Assembly (NCBI RefSeq): GCF_000266885.1
Contig: NC_018020.1
Span: forward strand, 1,798,001 to 1,862,000
DNA: 64,000 nucleotides
Source of the DNA: Turneriella parva DSM 21527
GTDB lineage: Bacteria > Spirochaetota > Leptospiria > Turneriellales > Turneriellaceae
Direction: 5' to 3'
Positions 25,190-34,288 of this stretch are shown here, piece by piece (position 1 is the first letter of the stretch; each line of letters starts with the position of its first letter). The notes under the pieces are model-generated. The model made no database searches. It was given only the letters and a program-made list of their open reading frames with translations, and had not been told where the DNA came from. Position numbers and translations under genes: made by a program.

Positions 25190-27495
25190 GGTGTAGTTGC
25201 CTCAGGTGTCGCGGGTGATTCGGGCGGTACCGGTGTTGTCACGGGTGGGTTTACCGCATTGGTTTCATTTGCCGGTGGTACTTCGGGTGTGGGCTCGGGT
25301 GTACCCGATGGATCAAAGTCTTGGGGTTCGGTACCACGTACAAAGGGTTGGTCGAGCACTTCGTCTTCGCACGCGCCGGGAAATTTCGATAAGAGCCCAG
25401 TTGCCGGGCAGAACGATTTTTTAACAACCTGGCTTTGGTCAAAGAGTTCGGCAAATGGTTGTGGTTTGTTGGCTGCGGTGCGCGTCGACTTAAGGTAATC
25501 GGCGTAACGCGGGGCGCAGAGGCCGCTACCTGAACGGCCGGCGCCGAGCGTTGTGTTGGCATCGTTGCCTACCCACATGACTGTCGCTTCGTCGGCGACC
25601 AGCCCTACAAACCATGCGTCGATATATTTTGACGTGGTGCCGGTCTTGCCCGCCACTTCAAACGCAAGCCGACCTTCAGAATTTCTCAGAACCTTCATCG
25701 CGGGCTCGGCCGTGCCGCCGCCGCCGACGACTGCCTGCATCAGGGTGATTGCGACGTAGGCGGCGGCTGGGTCCATGATTTGCTGTGGTTCTGCGGGTTC
25801 GGGGGCTTCCCAGATTTGCCGACCCTGGTTGTCTTCAATACGCAGCAGGTCGCGTGGTTCGACACGTCGGCCACGGTTGAGCATTGTCGCATACATCTGC
25901 GCCAGTTGAAGGGGCGTGAACGATGAGCTGCCTAGCGCAACGCCGAGTTCGCGGGGTATCTTCTTCTCGACGTCAGAATAGGGAATCTGCAGAATCTCGT
26001 GAATGAGCGAGCGCAGGTCGTCGAAATCGAGTTTCTGCAAAACGCGAATCGCGGTCGGGTTGCGGCTGAGCTTTAAGGCATCGCGCACGGTAATCTTACC
26101 GAGAAATTTGCCGTCGTAGTTCTGGTAGTCTTGCAGCGGCTCGTCGGCGATGAGCGTCGCCGGCGTAATGACCTGCTTCGCGAGGCCCAGATAAAACAGC
26201 AGAGGCTTAATCGTTGAACCGATTTGCCGGTCAGCCTTTAGCGCACGGTTAAACTGGTTTTGCTGTGAGAACTCCGCACCACCGACCATGGTCAGAATGT
26301 ACCCGGTTTTGGGTTCAATGCTGATAAAGGCCGCGTTCGTCGTCGCGAGGGCGCGTTCATATTCTTGCACGCGGGCGGCGTTTTTTTTCTTGCGTGCGCC
26401 TTCGAGCAGTTTCTCGTAATGTTTCTTTTGCAGTTCGACCGCCGCCTTCGCCGAACGCTGCGCAATCATTTGCCGGCCAAGGTCGAGTGTCGTGAAGATG
26501 CGCAGCCCGCTGCGGTTCAGCGCGTCTTGCGTGAACTGCGTTGCGAGCTTCTGCCTCAGGTAATCGAGAAAAAACGGGGCATAGTTTTTTCCGGTGAGCC
26601 TGTCGGGAAAGTCAGCGATTGCCGACTGTTTACTCTCTTTCGTCGCGATGCGCCATGCCTGAAAAAACTTGCGGCGTTCGTTGTTGATCTTCTCTGGCGC
26701 AAGCTTACCCACCGCAACGAGTGCCTGCATGACCACCAGCTGGCGTTCGAGAAAGCGCGGCAGATCGGTGATCGGCGAATAGGCCTTCGGGTTGGGTATA
26801 ATGCCCACAAGGCTCGCCGATTCGCCGGGCGTCAGAGCGCGTGCCGATTTATTAAAGTAGAACTGCGCGGCGGTCTCGAGACCATACATGCCATGCCCCA
26901 TATAAATGAGGTTGAGGTACATTTCAAGAATTTCTTGTTTCTTGTATTTCTCTTCGATTGCCTGCGCGCAGAAAAATTCGAACAGCTTGCGGTCGAGTGT
27001 CTTCTCCTGGTTGGTAAAAAGCACCTTTGCCAGCTGCTGCGTGAGCGTCGAGCCACCCTGCACAAAGCGCAGCCGCAGCGTGTTGCGCACGATCGCGCGC
27101 AGAATGCCCGCGTAGTCGATGCCGTGGTGTTCATGAAAGCGGCGGTCTTCACTCGCGATGAGCGCCTCGACCAGGTGTTTCGGGTAATCTTCGAAATTGA
27201 GCAGGCTGCGGCGCTCGGTGTAGAATTCGCCGATGAGTTTGCCATAGCGGTCGAAAACCTTTGAAGGTATCGCGACTGCGCCCGGTTCAATCGACGCGAC
27301 GGTATCTTGCGCGATGGCACCGCTGCGCAGGCGGTCGAGCTGCTGCTTATAGAGCGTCAGCTTCTGCATCACGGCGGCTTCTTCATCGACCCAGCGGTTG
27401 TGCGCCAGAAACACACGCACCCCGAAATAGAGTGCGAGCAATATAAGATAGTAGCGAATTTTACCGCGAATGAAAGTCTGATAGAAGCGGCGCAT
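25186..27495 (-). CDS. Class A penicillin-binding protein (PBP1A-type)
   Basis: 769 residues; polymerises glycan chains and crosslinks peptides in the periplasm. An N-terminal anchor helix precedes the GT51 glycosyltransferase (ASEDRRFHEHHGIDYAGI, FVQGGSTLTQQLAKVLF, EILEMYLNLIYMGHGMYG). The transpeptidase domain has the three active-site motifs: STIK in RQIGSTIKPLLF, SRN in KLSRNPTAIRV and KTGT in VAGKTGTTSKYIDAW. The last ~60 residues are a Pro/Thr/Glu-rich tail, probably disordered. It is followed by an overlapping partner gene. Confidence 0.94.
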   Translation of the reverse strand: MRRFYQTFIRGKIRYYLILLALYFGVRVFLAHNRWVDEEAAVMQKLTLYKQQLDRLRSGAIAQDTVASIEPGAVAIPSKVFDRYGKLIGEFYTERRSLLNFEDYPKHLVEALIASEDRRFHEHHGIDYAGILRAIVRNTLRLRFVQGGSTLTQQLAKVLFTNQEKTLDRKLFEFFCAQAIEEKYKKQEILEMYLNLIYMGHGMYGLETAAQFYFNKSARALTPGESASLVGIIPNPKAYSPITDLPRFLERQLVVMQALVAVGKLAPEKINNERRKFFQAWRIATKESKQSAIADFPDRLTGKNYAPFFLDYLRQKLATQFTQDALNRSGLRIFTTLDLGRQMIAQRSAKAAVELQKKHYEKLLEGARKKKNAARVQEYERALATTNAAFISIEPKTGYILTMVGGAEFSQQNQFNRALKADRQIGSTIKPLLFYLGLAKQVITPATLIADEPLQDYQNYDGKFLGKITVRDALKLSRNPTAIRVLQKLDFDDLRSLIHEILQIPYSDVEKKIPRELGVALGSSSFTPLQLAQMYATMLNRGRRVEPRDLLRIEDNQGRQIWEAPEPAEPQQIMDPAAAYVAITLMQAVVGGGGTAEPAMKVLRNSEGRLAFEVAGKTGTTSKYIDAWFVGLVADEATVMWVGNDANTTLGAGRSGSGLCAPRYADYLKSTRTAANKPQPFAELFDQSQVVKKSFCPATGLLSKFPGACEDEVLDQPFVRGTEPQDFDPSGTPEPTPEVPPANETNAVNPPVTTPVPPESPATPEATTP

Positions 27496-27552
27496 AGTAA
27501 GTACTATGGCAGGGCGGCGTTAACGTCTGGCGAGAAAAGAAAAATTTGAATT

Positions 27553-27591
27553 AGCTTAAAGATTTTGCCCGCAGGGCAAAATCTTTAAGCT
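27553..27591 (-). terminator. rplU terminator, 18-bp perfect stem
   Basis: Arms AGCTTAAAGATTTTGCCC and its complement, loop of 3, overlap the rplU stop codon at 27585-27587. On the minus strand the stem contains its own A- and U-rich halves and is followed by AATTCAAATTTTTC. Confidence 0.75.
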
Positions 27592-27896
27592 TTAATTGAG
27601 GTAACTTGTAGCTTGTGGTAAGACTGGCGATGGCCCCACTTGCGGTGGTTGTGCTTCTTCGTGCGATAGAATACGCCGACGATTTTTGGGCCTTTGACTT
27701 CTTCAACGACTTTGGCTGTCACCGAAGCGCCTGACAAGAATGGTTGGCCAACTTTGATCTGGCCATTGCCGCTGACAGAGAGCACTTCATTGATGGTGAG
27801 GTCTTTGCCCGGTTCGGTTCCCGTGAGTTCAGCGAAAAAAACTGTGTCTTGAGCCACCCGGTATTGCTTGCCACCGACTTGAATTACTGCCTGCAT
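27585..27896 (-). CDS. rplU: 50S ribosomal protein L21
   Basis: 103 residues, normal L21 length: MQAVIQVGGKQYRVAQDTVFF at the start and the conserved FYRTKKHNHRKWGHRQSYH near the end. L21 binds 23S rRNA in the large subunit. The ATG at 27896 gives the family N-terminus; an ATG three codons upstream is possible. Unlike the usual rplU-rpmA-obgE order, L27 does not follow: a terminator and the PBP gene come next. Confidence 0.96.
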   Translation of the reverse strand: MQAVIQVGGKQYRVAQDTVFFAELTGTEPGKDLTINEVLSVSGNGQIKVGQPFLSGASVTAKVVEEVKGPKIVGVFYRTKKHNHRKWGHRQSYHKLQVTSIKA

Positions 27897-27964
27897 GACC
27901 GTCATTTTGGGGCGCCGAGACATGCGGTCAAATCAATAGTGGTACCTCAGCCCGCAGCCGGTTG

Positions 27965-28123
27965 GGGCTGCGCGGCAGGTCGCCAAATTCGAAATTTTAG
28001 GGCTATAGCAAAACGACGAAATTCGGGAAAAGCGGGCCTCAGCCCGTTCATATAGCGATTTACGCTTCGAAAATCGCGGAACTTTTCCTGAATTTCGTCG
28101 TTTTGCGACCTGCCGCGCAGCCC
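27965..28123 (+). repeat. Nested-palindrome repeat, copy C
   Basis: 159 bp. The terminal inverted repeats (GGGCTGCGCGGCAGGTCGC and complement) match perfectly over 19 bases. Inner 24-bp arms at 28009-28032 and 28082-28105 pair with one G-T. Core hairpin CGGGC-CTCA-GCCCG. It lies between the divergent rplU and SRPBCC genes and fills nearly half of that 354-bp gap; the rest holds only a probable ribosome binding site (AGGGGG) before 28251. Confidence 0.92.
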
Positions 28124-28250
28124 CTGCGCCCCGGTCAGAATAATTGGCTGTACAGACTACAGCGGCTGCCACAGCCTGCAGGCTGGTTTCGCATCGAAAT
28201 CCACCTGAATGCGCAATTAGACAGGTGGGTATGAAGCCTCAGGGGGATCT

Positions 28251-28793
28251 ATGAAAATTCTGAAAATATTCGGCCTTGTCGTGGGTCTGGCCGTGCTGCT
28301 GATACTGGCAGTTGCCGCGTTCAGCAAAAAAGAATATTCTGTCGCGCGCGATGCGACCATCAACCTGCCGAAAGACAAGGTTTTCGCGTATCTGCTGCAG
28401 CTTAAAAATCAGGATAATTTCAGCGTCTGGGCCAGCATGGATAAAGACATGAAGAAAACCTACCGGGGCACCGACGGCACGGTTGGCTTTGTCTCAGCCT
28501 GGGACAGCGCGAAAGACGATGTCGGCGCCGGGGAGCAAGAAATCAAAAAAATTCTGCCGGGCGACCGCATCGACTATGAGCTGCGGTTCTTGCGCCCCTT
28601 TGAATCAAAAAGTGACGCTTTTCTGAAAACCGAGGCGGTTGAACCCAACAAGACGAAGGTCACCTGGGGGTTTAGCGCAAAGATGCCTTACCCGATGAAC
28701 CTCATGTTGCTTTTCACTGACATTGAGGGCATGATCGGCAAAGACTTTGAAACGGGCCTGTTGAACCTGAAGCTTTTGCTCGAGCGCAAGTAA
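28251..28793 (+). CDS. SRPBCC family (polyketide cyclase-like) membrane-anchored protein
   Basis: 180 residues. An N-terminal membrane helix (IFGLVVGLAVLLILAVAAF) precedes a single SRPBCC domain: ATINLPKDKVFAYLLQLKN, FSVWASMDKDM, FESKSDAFLKTEAV and KDFETGLLNLKLLLE at the end. This helix-grip fold binds hydrophobic ligands; the ligand is unknown. A clear Shine-Dalgarno (AGGGGG) precedes the ATG. It converges with the adenylate cyclase gene. Confidence 0.85.
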   Translation: MKILKIFGLVVGLAVLLILAVAAFSKKEYSVARDATINLPKDKVFAYLLQLKNQDNFSVWASMDKDMKKTYRGTDGTVGFVSAWDSAKDDVGAGEQEIKKILPGDRIDYELRFLRPFESKSDAFLKTEAVEPNKTKVTWGFSAKMPYPMNLMLLFTDIEGMIGKDFETGLLNLKLLLERK

Positions 28794-28808
28794 CCGCGCG
28801 CCACCGAT

Positions 28809-30869
28809 TCACGGCGCGCCCGCGAGCGGTTTGGTGCTGCCGATGAGTTCGAAATACCGAGCCTTCTCGAGATACATGTCGGCGACGCTGTCACCGGGAT
28901 TAATCTCGATCACCTGGCGAAACATCGCCTGCGCATCTGCAAAACGACGCTCGTGAAAACTCAAGAAGCCGCGTTCGAAGGCGCCGCGGGTTTTGTCGAG
29001 CATCTCGATCTGGTAATCGGGCATGCCGTCGAAAACCTGTAAAACAGTCACGGGTTGTTCTTTCCCTTTCACTTTAACCCGGGCGATCACCCGCGTCATG
29101 TACACGGTCGGGTCGGCAAGGTCATGAAACACACTTTCGCTGATCAGCACATCGGCGTCGAATTTCTTTGTTAAGGATTCAATACGTGAAGCGAGGTTTA
29201 CTGCATCAGAAATCACCGTCCCGTCCATACGCTCTTGCTCGCCGACTGTGCCGAGCATCAGCGCCCCTTTATGAATACCGATGCCAATACGTATGGGGTC
29301 GTAACCCGATTTCATGCGGTGGTGGTTATACTTGCGCACGGTCTGCTGCATCGTAATTGCCGCCTTAAGAGCCGACTCAGAATTTTCAGGAAACAGCGCC
29401 ATTATGCCGTCGCCCATAAATTTGTCGATGAAGCCATCGTGCGCGCGAATGATCGGACTCATGCGCTTGAGGTAAGAGTTGAGAAATTTGAAGCTGTCGC
29501 GCGGCGTCATTTTTTCTGAGAGGGTGGTGAAGCCGCGAATATCTGCGAACAGCACCGTCATGTCGCGTTCTGTGGCATCGCCCAGCGTGACCTGTTCGAC
29601 GCTGTCGCGGTCGAGAAGCTCGAGCATTCGCCTTGGAAAAAAACGGCTATAGGCGTCGGTCAGCCGCTTTTGCTTGTCGAGCGCCTGTTGCTGAATTCGC
29701 TCTTTGTCTTTTTTGAGCACGTTAATGCGATCGGCCAGTGCGAGCGAAAGCAAAATCACTTCAAGCGCGCTGCCGACAAGCATCGCGTTGACGAAGAAAG
29801 GGTTAGGGGGCAGCACGCCGCGCGTCGTCAGCGTAAATACCACCGTACCTGCAAGCATCACGATCCAGGCGGCGAGAAAATACCGGGCTGGTTTGTAATC
29901 GCGCCACCACGCCAGAACGGCGCTCGAGAGCAATGCGAGCACCCAGGGTATACCGAGTACGTTGGCTATCCTCACTGAGGTACCGGGGTCGAGCACGAAC
30001 GCGCTCAAGGCAACGCCGGTGCCGGCTGCGCCTACTGCGTGTGCGGCCAAATAGAGTGGCCTTGAAAGTTGTTTCAAATTGAGAAACAGCATCGCGAAGA
30101 TGATGCCAAAGCTCATTGCACTGCCCGCGAATATGGAAAACGCGCGGTTCTGCAGCCAGGGGCTCGCCGGCCAGAGAAGCTGGTACGAAATACCGTTGAG
30201 TGTGCCGGCAAGTATCGCAAATGAACCGATATAGCAGCAATAGAAGAGATATGCCGGTTCGCGCAGGCTAAAGAACAGAAAAAAATTGTAGAAGAACATT
30301 ACGGCGATGGTGCCGAAAAACATGCCCAGAAAATACTGCGAGACATGGTCGCTTTCGAGAGCCTGCGTCGCATCAGCGAGCGTGAATGCCAGATTGACGC
30401 TGCCCTTGGTCTGCAGGCGAATGTAATACCAGTCTGTTGAGCGCGGCGTTATCCAGAACGAAACCAGGCGGTGTTTCACGTCGCGCCGCGCGAAGTCGAT
30501 CATATCGCCCTGGGTGTTTTCATCGTAGCCGTTTTTTCCCGGTTCGTAGAGCGTGACGTAGTCGGTCATCGCGTAATCATGCCTCAGCATCAAACGCTCG
30601 GCGGTGGGTGTGAAGCGAAACCGCAGCCAAACAGGTTTTACGAAGAACCCGAGGTTGGCCTTATCTGCACTCGCAAACGCTGAGTCTGGCAGTTTTCGCA
30701 CGGTGGCAAGCGATGCCTCCCCGGTTTCGTCTTTGTAAAAATCCATCGACGAGCCCAGATTCAGCTGTTTCGTGCCAGTGCCCCAATCGATGGGCGATGT
30801 TGCAGCTGCAGCAGTTTTGCCTGCCAGCAAGCCGATCATCAGCATCTTCACCAGATTGAATTTCTTCAT
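28809..30869 (-). CDS. Class III adenylate cyclase with 7TMR-DISM sensor module
   Basis: 686 residues. A signal sequence and an extracellular beta-rich DISM domain (~40-170, RFRFTPTAERLMLRHDYAM) are followed by seven membrane helices (~185-385), a helical linker and a cyclase domain (~430-600): TVLFADIRGFTTLSEKM, DKFMGDGIMALFP and ISDAVNLASRIESL. Both metal-binding Asp and the transition-state Asn/Arg are present, and the Lys in DKFMGDG favours ATP as substrate. A C-terminal helical tail (FERGFLSFHERRFADAQAMF) looks like a single TPR. It probably makes cAMP in response to an extracellular carbohydrate or similar signal. Confidence 0.9.
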   Translation of the reverse strand: MKKFNLVKMLMIGLLAGKTAAAATSPIDWGTGTKQLNLGSSMDFYKDETGEASLATVRKLPDSAFASADKANLGFFVKPVWLRFRFTPTAERLMLRHDYAMTDYVTLYEPGKNGYDENTQGDMIDFARRDVKHRLVSFWITPRSTDWYYIRLQTKGSVNLAFTLADATQALESDHVSQYFLGMFFGTIAVMFFYNFFLFFSLREPAYLFYCCYIGSFAILAGTLNGISYQLLWPASPWLQNRAFSIFAGSAMSFGIIFAMLFLNLKQLSRPLYLAAHAVGAAGTGVALSAFVLDPGTSVRIANVLGIPWVLALLSSAVLAWWRDYKPARYFLAAWIVMLAGTVVFTLTTRGVLPPNPFFVNAMLVGSALEVILLSLALADRINVLKKDKERIQQQALDKQKRLTDAYSRFFPRRMLELLDRDSVEQVTLGDATERDMTVLFADIRGFTTLSEKMTPRDSFKFLNSYLKRMSPIIRAHDGFIDKFMGDGIMALFPENSESALKAAITMQQTVRKYNHHRMKSGYDPIRIGIGIHKGALMLGTVGEQERMDGTVISDAVNLASRIESLTKKFDADVLISESVFHDLADPTVYMTRVIARVKVKGKEQPVTVLQVFDGMPDYQIEMLDKTRGAFERGFLSFHERRFADAQAMFRQVIEINPGDSVADMYLEKARYFELIGSTKPLAGAP

Positions 30870-31044
30870 GCGGTAGACCCTTGCGCAACTTGTATAGCCA
30901 GCGCGGTCAGCACTCTGGTAAATTTACGCCTGAAATGGCAAGCGATTTGGCGCCCACCGGCCGGCCATTCTCAGGCCGAAGCGCAGTTTCACACCGGAGG
31001 CCGCACACCGCTTTACGCGGTGTCTGAACCTCATTTCATGCCGT

Positions 31045-31650
31045 ATGAAGCTGAGTCAATTTACCGCGCACCCCTGGCATGGTGTCGCGATTGGCGACGA
31101 AGCCCCGAGCGTTGTCACAGCTTTTATTGAGATCGTGCCCTCAGACACGATCAAGTATGAAATCGATAAGGCATCGGGCCTCATGAAAGTTGATCGCCCG
31201 CAGAAATATTCATCGCTGCCGCCGGCTCTCTACGGTTTTATTCCGCAGACGTATTGCGACGAACGCATTCGCGCGCTCGCGAACGACAAGAAAGTCACCA
31301 GTGGTGACCATGATCCGCTGGATATCTGCGTGATTACCGAACGAAGCATCGGCAGCAACGGCTTTCTCGTGCGCGCCCGCACGATCGGCGGGCTAAGGCT
31401 CATTGACGAACAAGAGGCCGACGACAAGATTATCGCGGTGATGGCTGATGATCCGATTTACGGCAGCATCGAAACGCTGAAAGATGCACCGCAATCGCTT
31501 ATCGACCGCATTCGCCATTACTTTCTTACCTACAAAGATTTTCCTGGCCAGAAACGCAAAATTGAAATGGGCGAAGTTTATGAACGCGACGTTGCCTGTA
31601 AGGTCATCGAAGCTGCGGTTGCAGACTACAAGGCGAAGTTTCATTACTAA
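31045..31650 (+). CDS. ppa: Inorganic pyrophosphatase (family I)
   Basis: 201 residues. Hydrolyses PPi to drive biosynthesis. Family I signature: IEIVPSDTIKYEIDKASG, the active-site block GDHDPLDICVITE with its metal-binding Asp residues, and ADDKIIAVMADDP. It is slightly longer than the E. coli enzyme. A short hairpin (ACACCGC/GCGGTGT) lies at 31003-31021 just upstream; no clear Shine-Dalgarno. The stop TAA shares one base with the ATG of the next gene, so the two are coupled. Confidence 0.92.
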   Translation: MKLSQFTAHPWHGVAIGDEAPSVVTAFIEIVPSDTIKYEIDKASGLMKVDRPQKYSSLPPALYGFIPQTYCDERIRALANDKKVTSGDHDPLDICVITERSIGSNGFLVRARTIGGLRLIDEQEADDKIIAVMADDPIYGSIETLKDAPQSLIDRIRHYFLTYKDFPGQKRKIEMGEVYERDVACKVIEAAVADYKAKFHY

Positions 31651-33545
31651 TGATCAGTCTGCAAAACCTCGGCATGTCTTACGGTGAGCGCGACCTCTTC
31701 ACCGGGGTTTCGCTGCAGCTGAACGAGAGCACGCGCTATGGTATCACCGGGGCGAACGGCTCGGGTAAATCGACACTGCTGAAAATTCTCGCGAACCGCG
31801 ATGTACCGAGCGAAGGCAAGATTGATGTACAGAAAGGTACGCGCATCGCCTACCTCGAACAGAACCTGCCACTCGATTCTGGCGAAACCGCGATACAGAT
31901 CGTGATCGCCGGCGACGAAATTTTATCCAAGGCGCTCGCTGAGCGTGACAACCCCAACGCCGACCCGGCGCATGCCGGCGAGGTCGAAGAGATTATCATG
32001 TCGCGCGAAGGTTACCGCGCCGAAGCCGAAGCGGCCCGCCTGCTCTCGGGTTTGGGTCTGCCCGACGAAGTACACAATATTCCCGCGAACAAACTTTCGG
32101 GCGGCCAGCTGATGCGGGCCCTCTTGGCGCGGTCGCTTTTCGCTAAAGGCGAGGTGCTGCTGCTCGACGAACCCACCAACCACTTAGACATGCCGGGCAT
32201 CAAGTGGCTCGAGAACTATATTCTCAACGAGTTTCAGGGCACTCTGCTTTTAATCACGCACGATCGCGGGTTCTTGTCGGCCCTGTCAGAGCAGATTTTG
32301 GATGTCGACTACAAGACAATCACGCTCTTCAACATGAACTATAATCGCTTTGTCGGCGCGCGCACGCTCGCCGCCGAGCAGAAAGAGCGCGAAGCTGAGG
32401 CGGCAAAAAAGAAAATCGCCGAACTTACCGAGTTTATCGACCGCTTCAAAGCCAAAGCGTCAAAGGCGCGCCAGGCGCAGTCACGCGTCAAACAGGTAGA
32501 AAAGATTGAAGTCCCCGAGATTATCCCATCTTCGCGGCGCAAACCCTCATTTAACTTTCGCTATGAGCGCGAATCGGGCCGCGATGTGCTCAACATACAC
32601 GGTGTTTCTATGCAGTTCACAGAAACACCGTTGTTTCAGGGTGCGGAGTTTTTGCTCAGAAAAGGCGACAAGGCGGCAATTGTCGGCCCCAACGGTCATG
32701 GCAAAACGACGCTGCTGAAAATCATCGCAGGCGAGCTGACACCGAAGTCGGGTTCAGTGCAATTCGGCCACGAGGTACGCATGGGTTATTATGCGCAGGT
32801 ACACGAAGAGCTGCGTAAACTCGGCGAGCCGCTGCATGAACATCTGCATACGCTGCACCGCGAAAAGGCGGTCAAAGACGTGCGCGGTTCGCTCGGCCTC
32901 ATGCTGTTTGAAGGCGATGAACAGAAGAAGAAACTCTCGGCGCTTTCGGGCGGCGAGATGGCGCGTTTCGTGTTCGCCGACTTGATGCTGCAGAAACCCA
33001 ATTTTCTCGTACTCGACGAACCCACGAACCACCTTGACATCGAGGGTATCGAAGCGCTCGAAGACGCGCTCGCGGCGTATCAGGGCACCGTGCTCATGGT
33101 GAGCCACGACCGGGCATTTATCAAAAAGGTCTGTAACCGCGTATTCGAACTCAAAGACGGCACCCTCAAAGAACTCAATGCCGGCGTGCGCGCGCTCGAC
33201 GACCGTGAAGATGCTGAGGCAAAGGCGCCGCCGACCGCTCGCCAAAAGGCCGAAGCTGCCGCAGAGTCAGACCGCCAGCAGGCGAGCGCCGAAGCGAACC
33301 TCAGCTATGAGCAGCGTAAGCGCCTCAAGAGTGAAGCCGGCAAAGCGCAAACCCGCGTGAAACGCCTCGAGCAAGAAATTGCCGACCACGAAGCGCGCAT
33401 TCAGGCGCTCGACGCGCTCTTCGGTGACGGCGGCCAGTTGCAGTCGCTTTCTGCCGATGAACTGCGCACAAAGACCGAAGAGCGGGCTCAGCTGCAGAAG
33501 CAGCTCGAAGAACGCCTCGCTGAATGGGAATCTCTGGCTTCGTGA
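31650..33545 (+). CDS. ABC-F family ATPase (housekeeping type)
   Basis: 631 residues with two ABC ATPase domains and no membrane part, as in ribosome-associated ABC-F proteins. First domain: GANGSGKSTLLKIL, KLSGGQLMRALLARSL, LLLDEPTNHLDMPG. Linker: basic helices (FKAKASKARQAQSRVKQ). Second domain: GPNGHGKTTLLKII, ALSGGEMARFVFADL, LVLDEPTNHLDIEG. A C-terminal coiled coil (~540-631) resembles Uup/YdiF-type members. It probably acts on the ribosomal E site; no sign of specific antibiotic resistance. Contrast the interrupted ABC-F at 33563-34990. Confidence 0.9.
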   Translation: MISLQNLGMSYGERDLFTGVSLQLNESTRYGITGANGSGKSTLLKILANRDVPSEGKIDVQKGTRIAYLEQNLPLDSGETAIQIVIAGDEILSKALAERDNPNADPAHAGEVEEIIMSREGYRAEAEAARLLSGLGLPDEVHNIPANKLSGGQLMRALLARSLFAKGEVLLLDEPTNHLDMPGIKWLENYILNEFQGTLLLITHDRGFLSALSEQILDVDYKTITLFNMNYNRFVGARTLAAEQKEREAEAAKKKIAELTEFIDRFKAKASKARQAQSRVKQVEKIEVPEIIPSSRRKPSFNFRYERESGRDVLNIHGVSMQFTETPLFQGAEFLLRKGDKAAIVGPNGHGKTTLLKIIAGELTPKSGSVQFGHEVRMGYYAQVHEELRKLGEPLHEHLHTLHREKAVKDVRGSLGLMLFEGDEQKKKLSALSGGEMARFVFADLMLQKPNFLVLDEPTNHLDIEGIEALEDALAAYQGTVLMVSHDRAFIKKVCNRVFELKDGTLKELNAGVRALDDREDAEAKAPPTARQKAEAAAESDRQQASAEANLSYEQRKRLKSEAGKAQTRVKRLEQEIADHEARIQALDALFGDGGQLQSLSADELRTKTEERAQLQKQLEERLAEWESLAS

Positions 33546-33562
33546 TTTGACTCGGTTGAAGT

Positions 33563-34198
33563 TCAACTGCGTTCAAGCGTTACTTCAAGAGTTGCCTCAA
33601 TCCGCCTGGCGAAAAGATCGTCGTGTGTGGCGAACACCACAACGCCCATGAAGCGGCGTAGAAAGTCGGCCACCGCGAGCCGGCTTTCGAAGTCGAGACC
33701 CACCTCAGCCTCGTCAAAGAAACAAAACCCGGGAGTTATTTTGCCTGCGGTGGCGAGCAGAATCTGCAGCCTGATTCTTTCACCTGCGCTCAGATTCGCT
33801 TGTCTATCGAACACTCTTTCGCCTCGGTAACCATAGCTGCCGAGAAGGCGGCGCAGCTCGCATTCGCTGAAGTCAGGCAGTTTCTCATGTGCCAGCTGCA
33901 GCAGACTGCGCGGCTCGTGAGAAACTTCTGTTTCTGCTCTGAGTAGCATCGATTCGTGTTTCGAACAGGCGACGGTACCGCTGCTCGCCAGTTCGCGCCC
34001 GCCTCTGAGGTGTCGAATCAGCAAACTCTTGCCTGCTCCGTTATGGCCATTGAGGCGAATGCGGTCGCCGCCGGTGGCGCTGAAGCTCAGGGGTTTTCGC
34101 CACACCGGGCGGCCTCTCTCAAGGTAAAGCTGCAGATCAACCACCTCGAGTCTCGCATGTCCGCTGAGCGGCTTTTGCCATGCACCCTGAAATCGCAA
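33563..34198 (-). CDS. C-terminal half of the interrupted ABC-F protein
   Basis: 211 residues if started at the TTG at 34198, which is in the same frame as the upstream half; codons between the TAA and this TTG also make sense. Motifs are intact: Walker A GHNGAGKSLLIRHL, signature NLSAGERIRLQILL, Walker B FCFFDEAEVGLD and switch His in FATHDDLFA. No clear ribosome binding site precedes it, so independent translation is doubtful. Confidence 0.5.
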   Translation of the reverse strand: MRFQGAWQKPLSGHARLEVVDLQLYLERGRPVWRKPLSFSATGGDRIRLNGHNGAGKSLLIRHLRGGRELASSGTVACSKHESMLLRAETEVSHEPRSLLQLAHEKLPDFSECELRRLLGSYGYRGERVFDRQANLSAGERIRLQILLATAGKITPGFCFFDEAEVGLDFESRLAVADFLRRFMGVVVFATHDDLFARRIEATLEVTLERS

Positions 34199-34288
34199 GT
34201 CGAGCTGGTGAGAAATCAGGGTGCGTGTATTCTTGATGTTCGCTTCAAGTTCAGTGATGCGTTCTTTGATTCGGACCTCAATTTTTCC

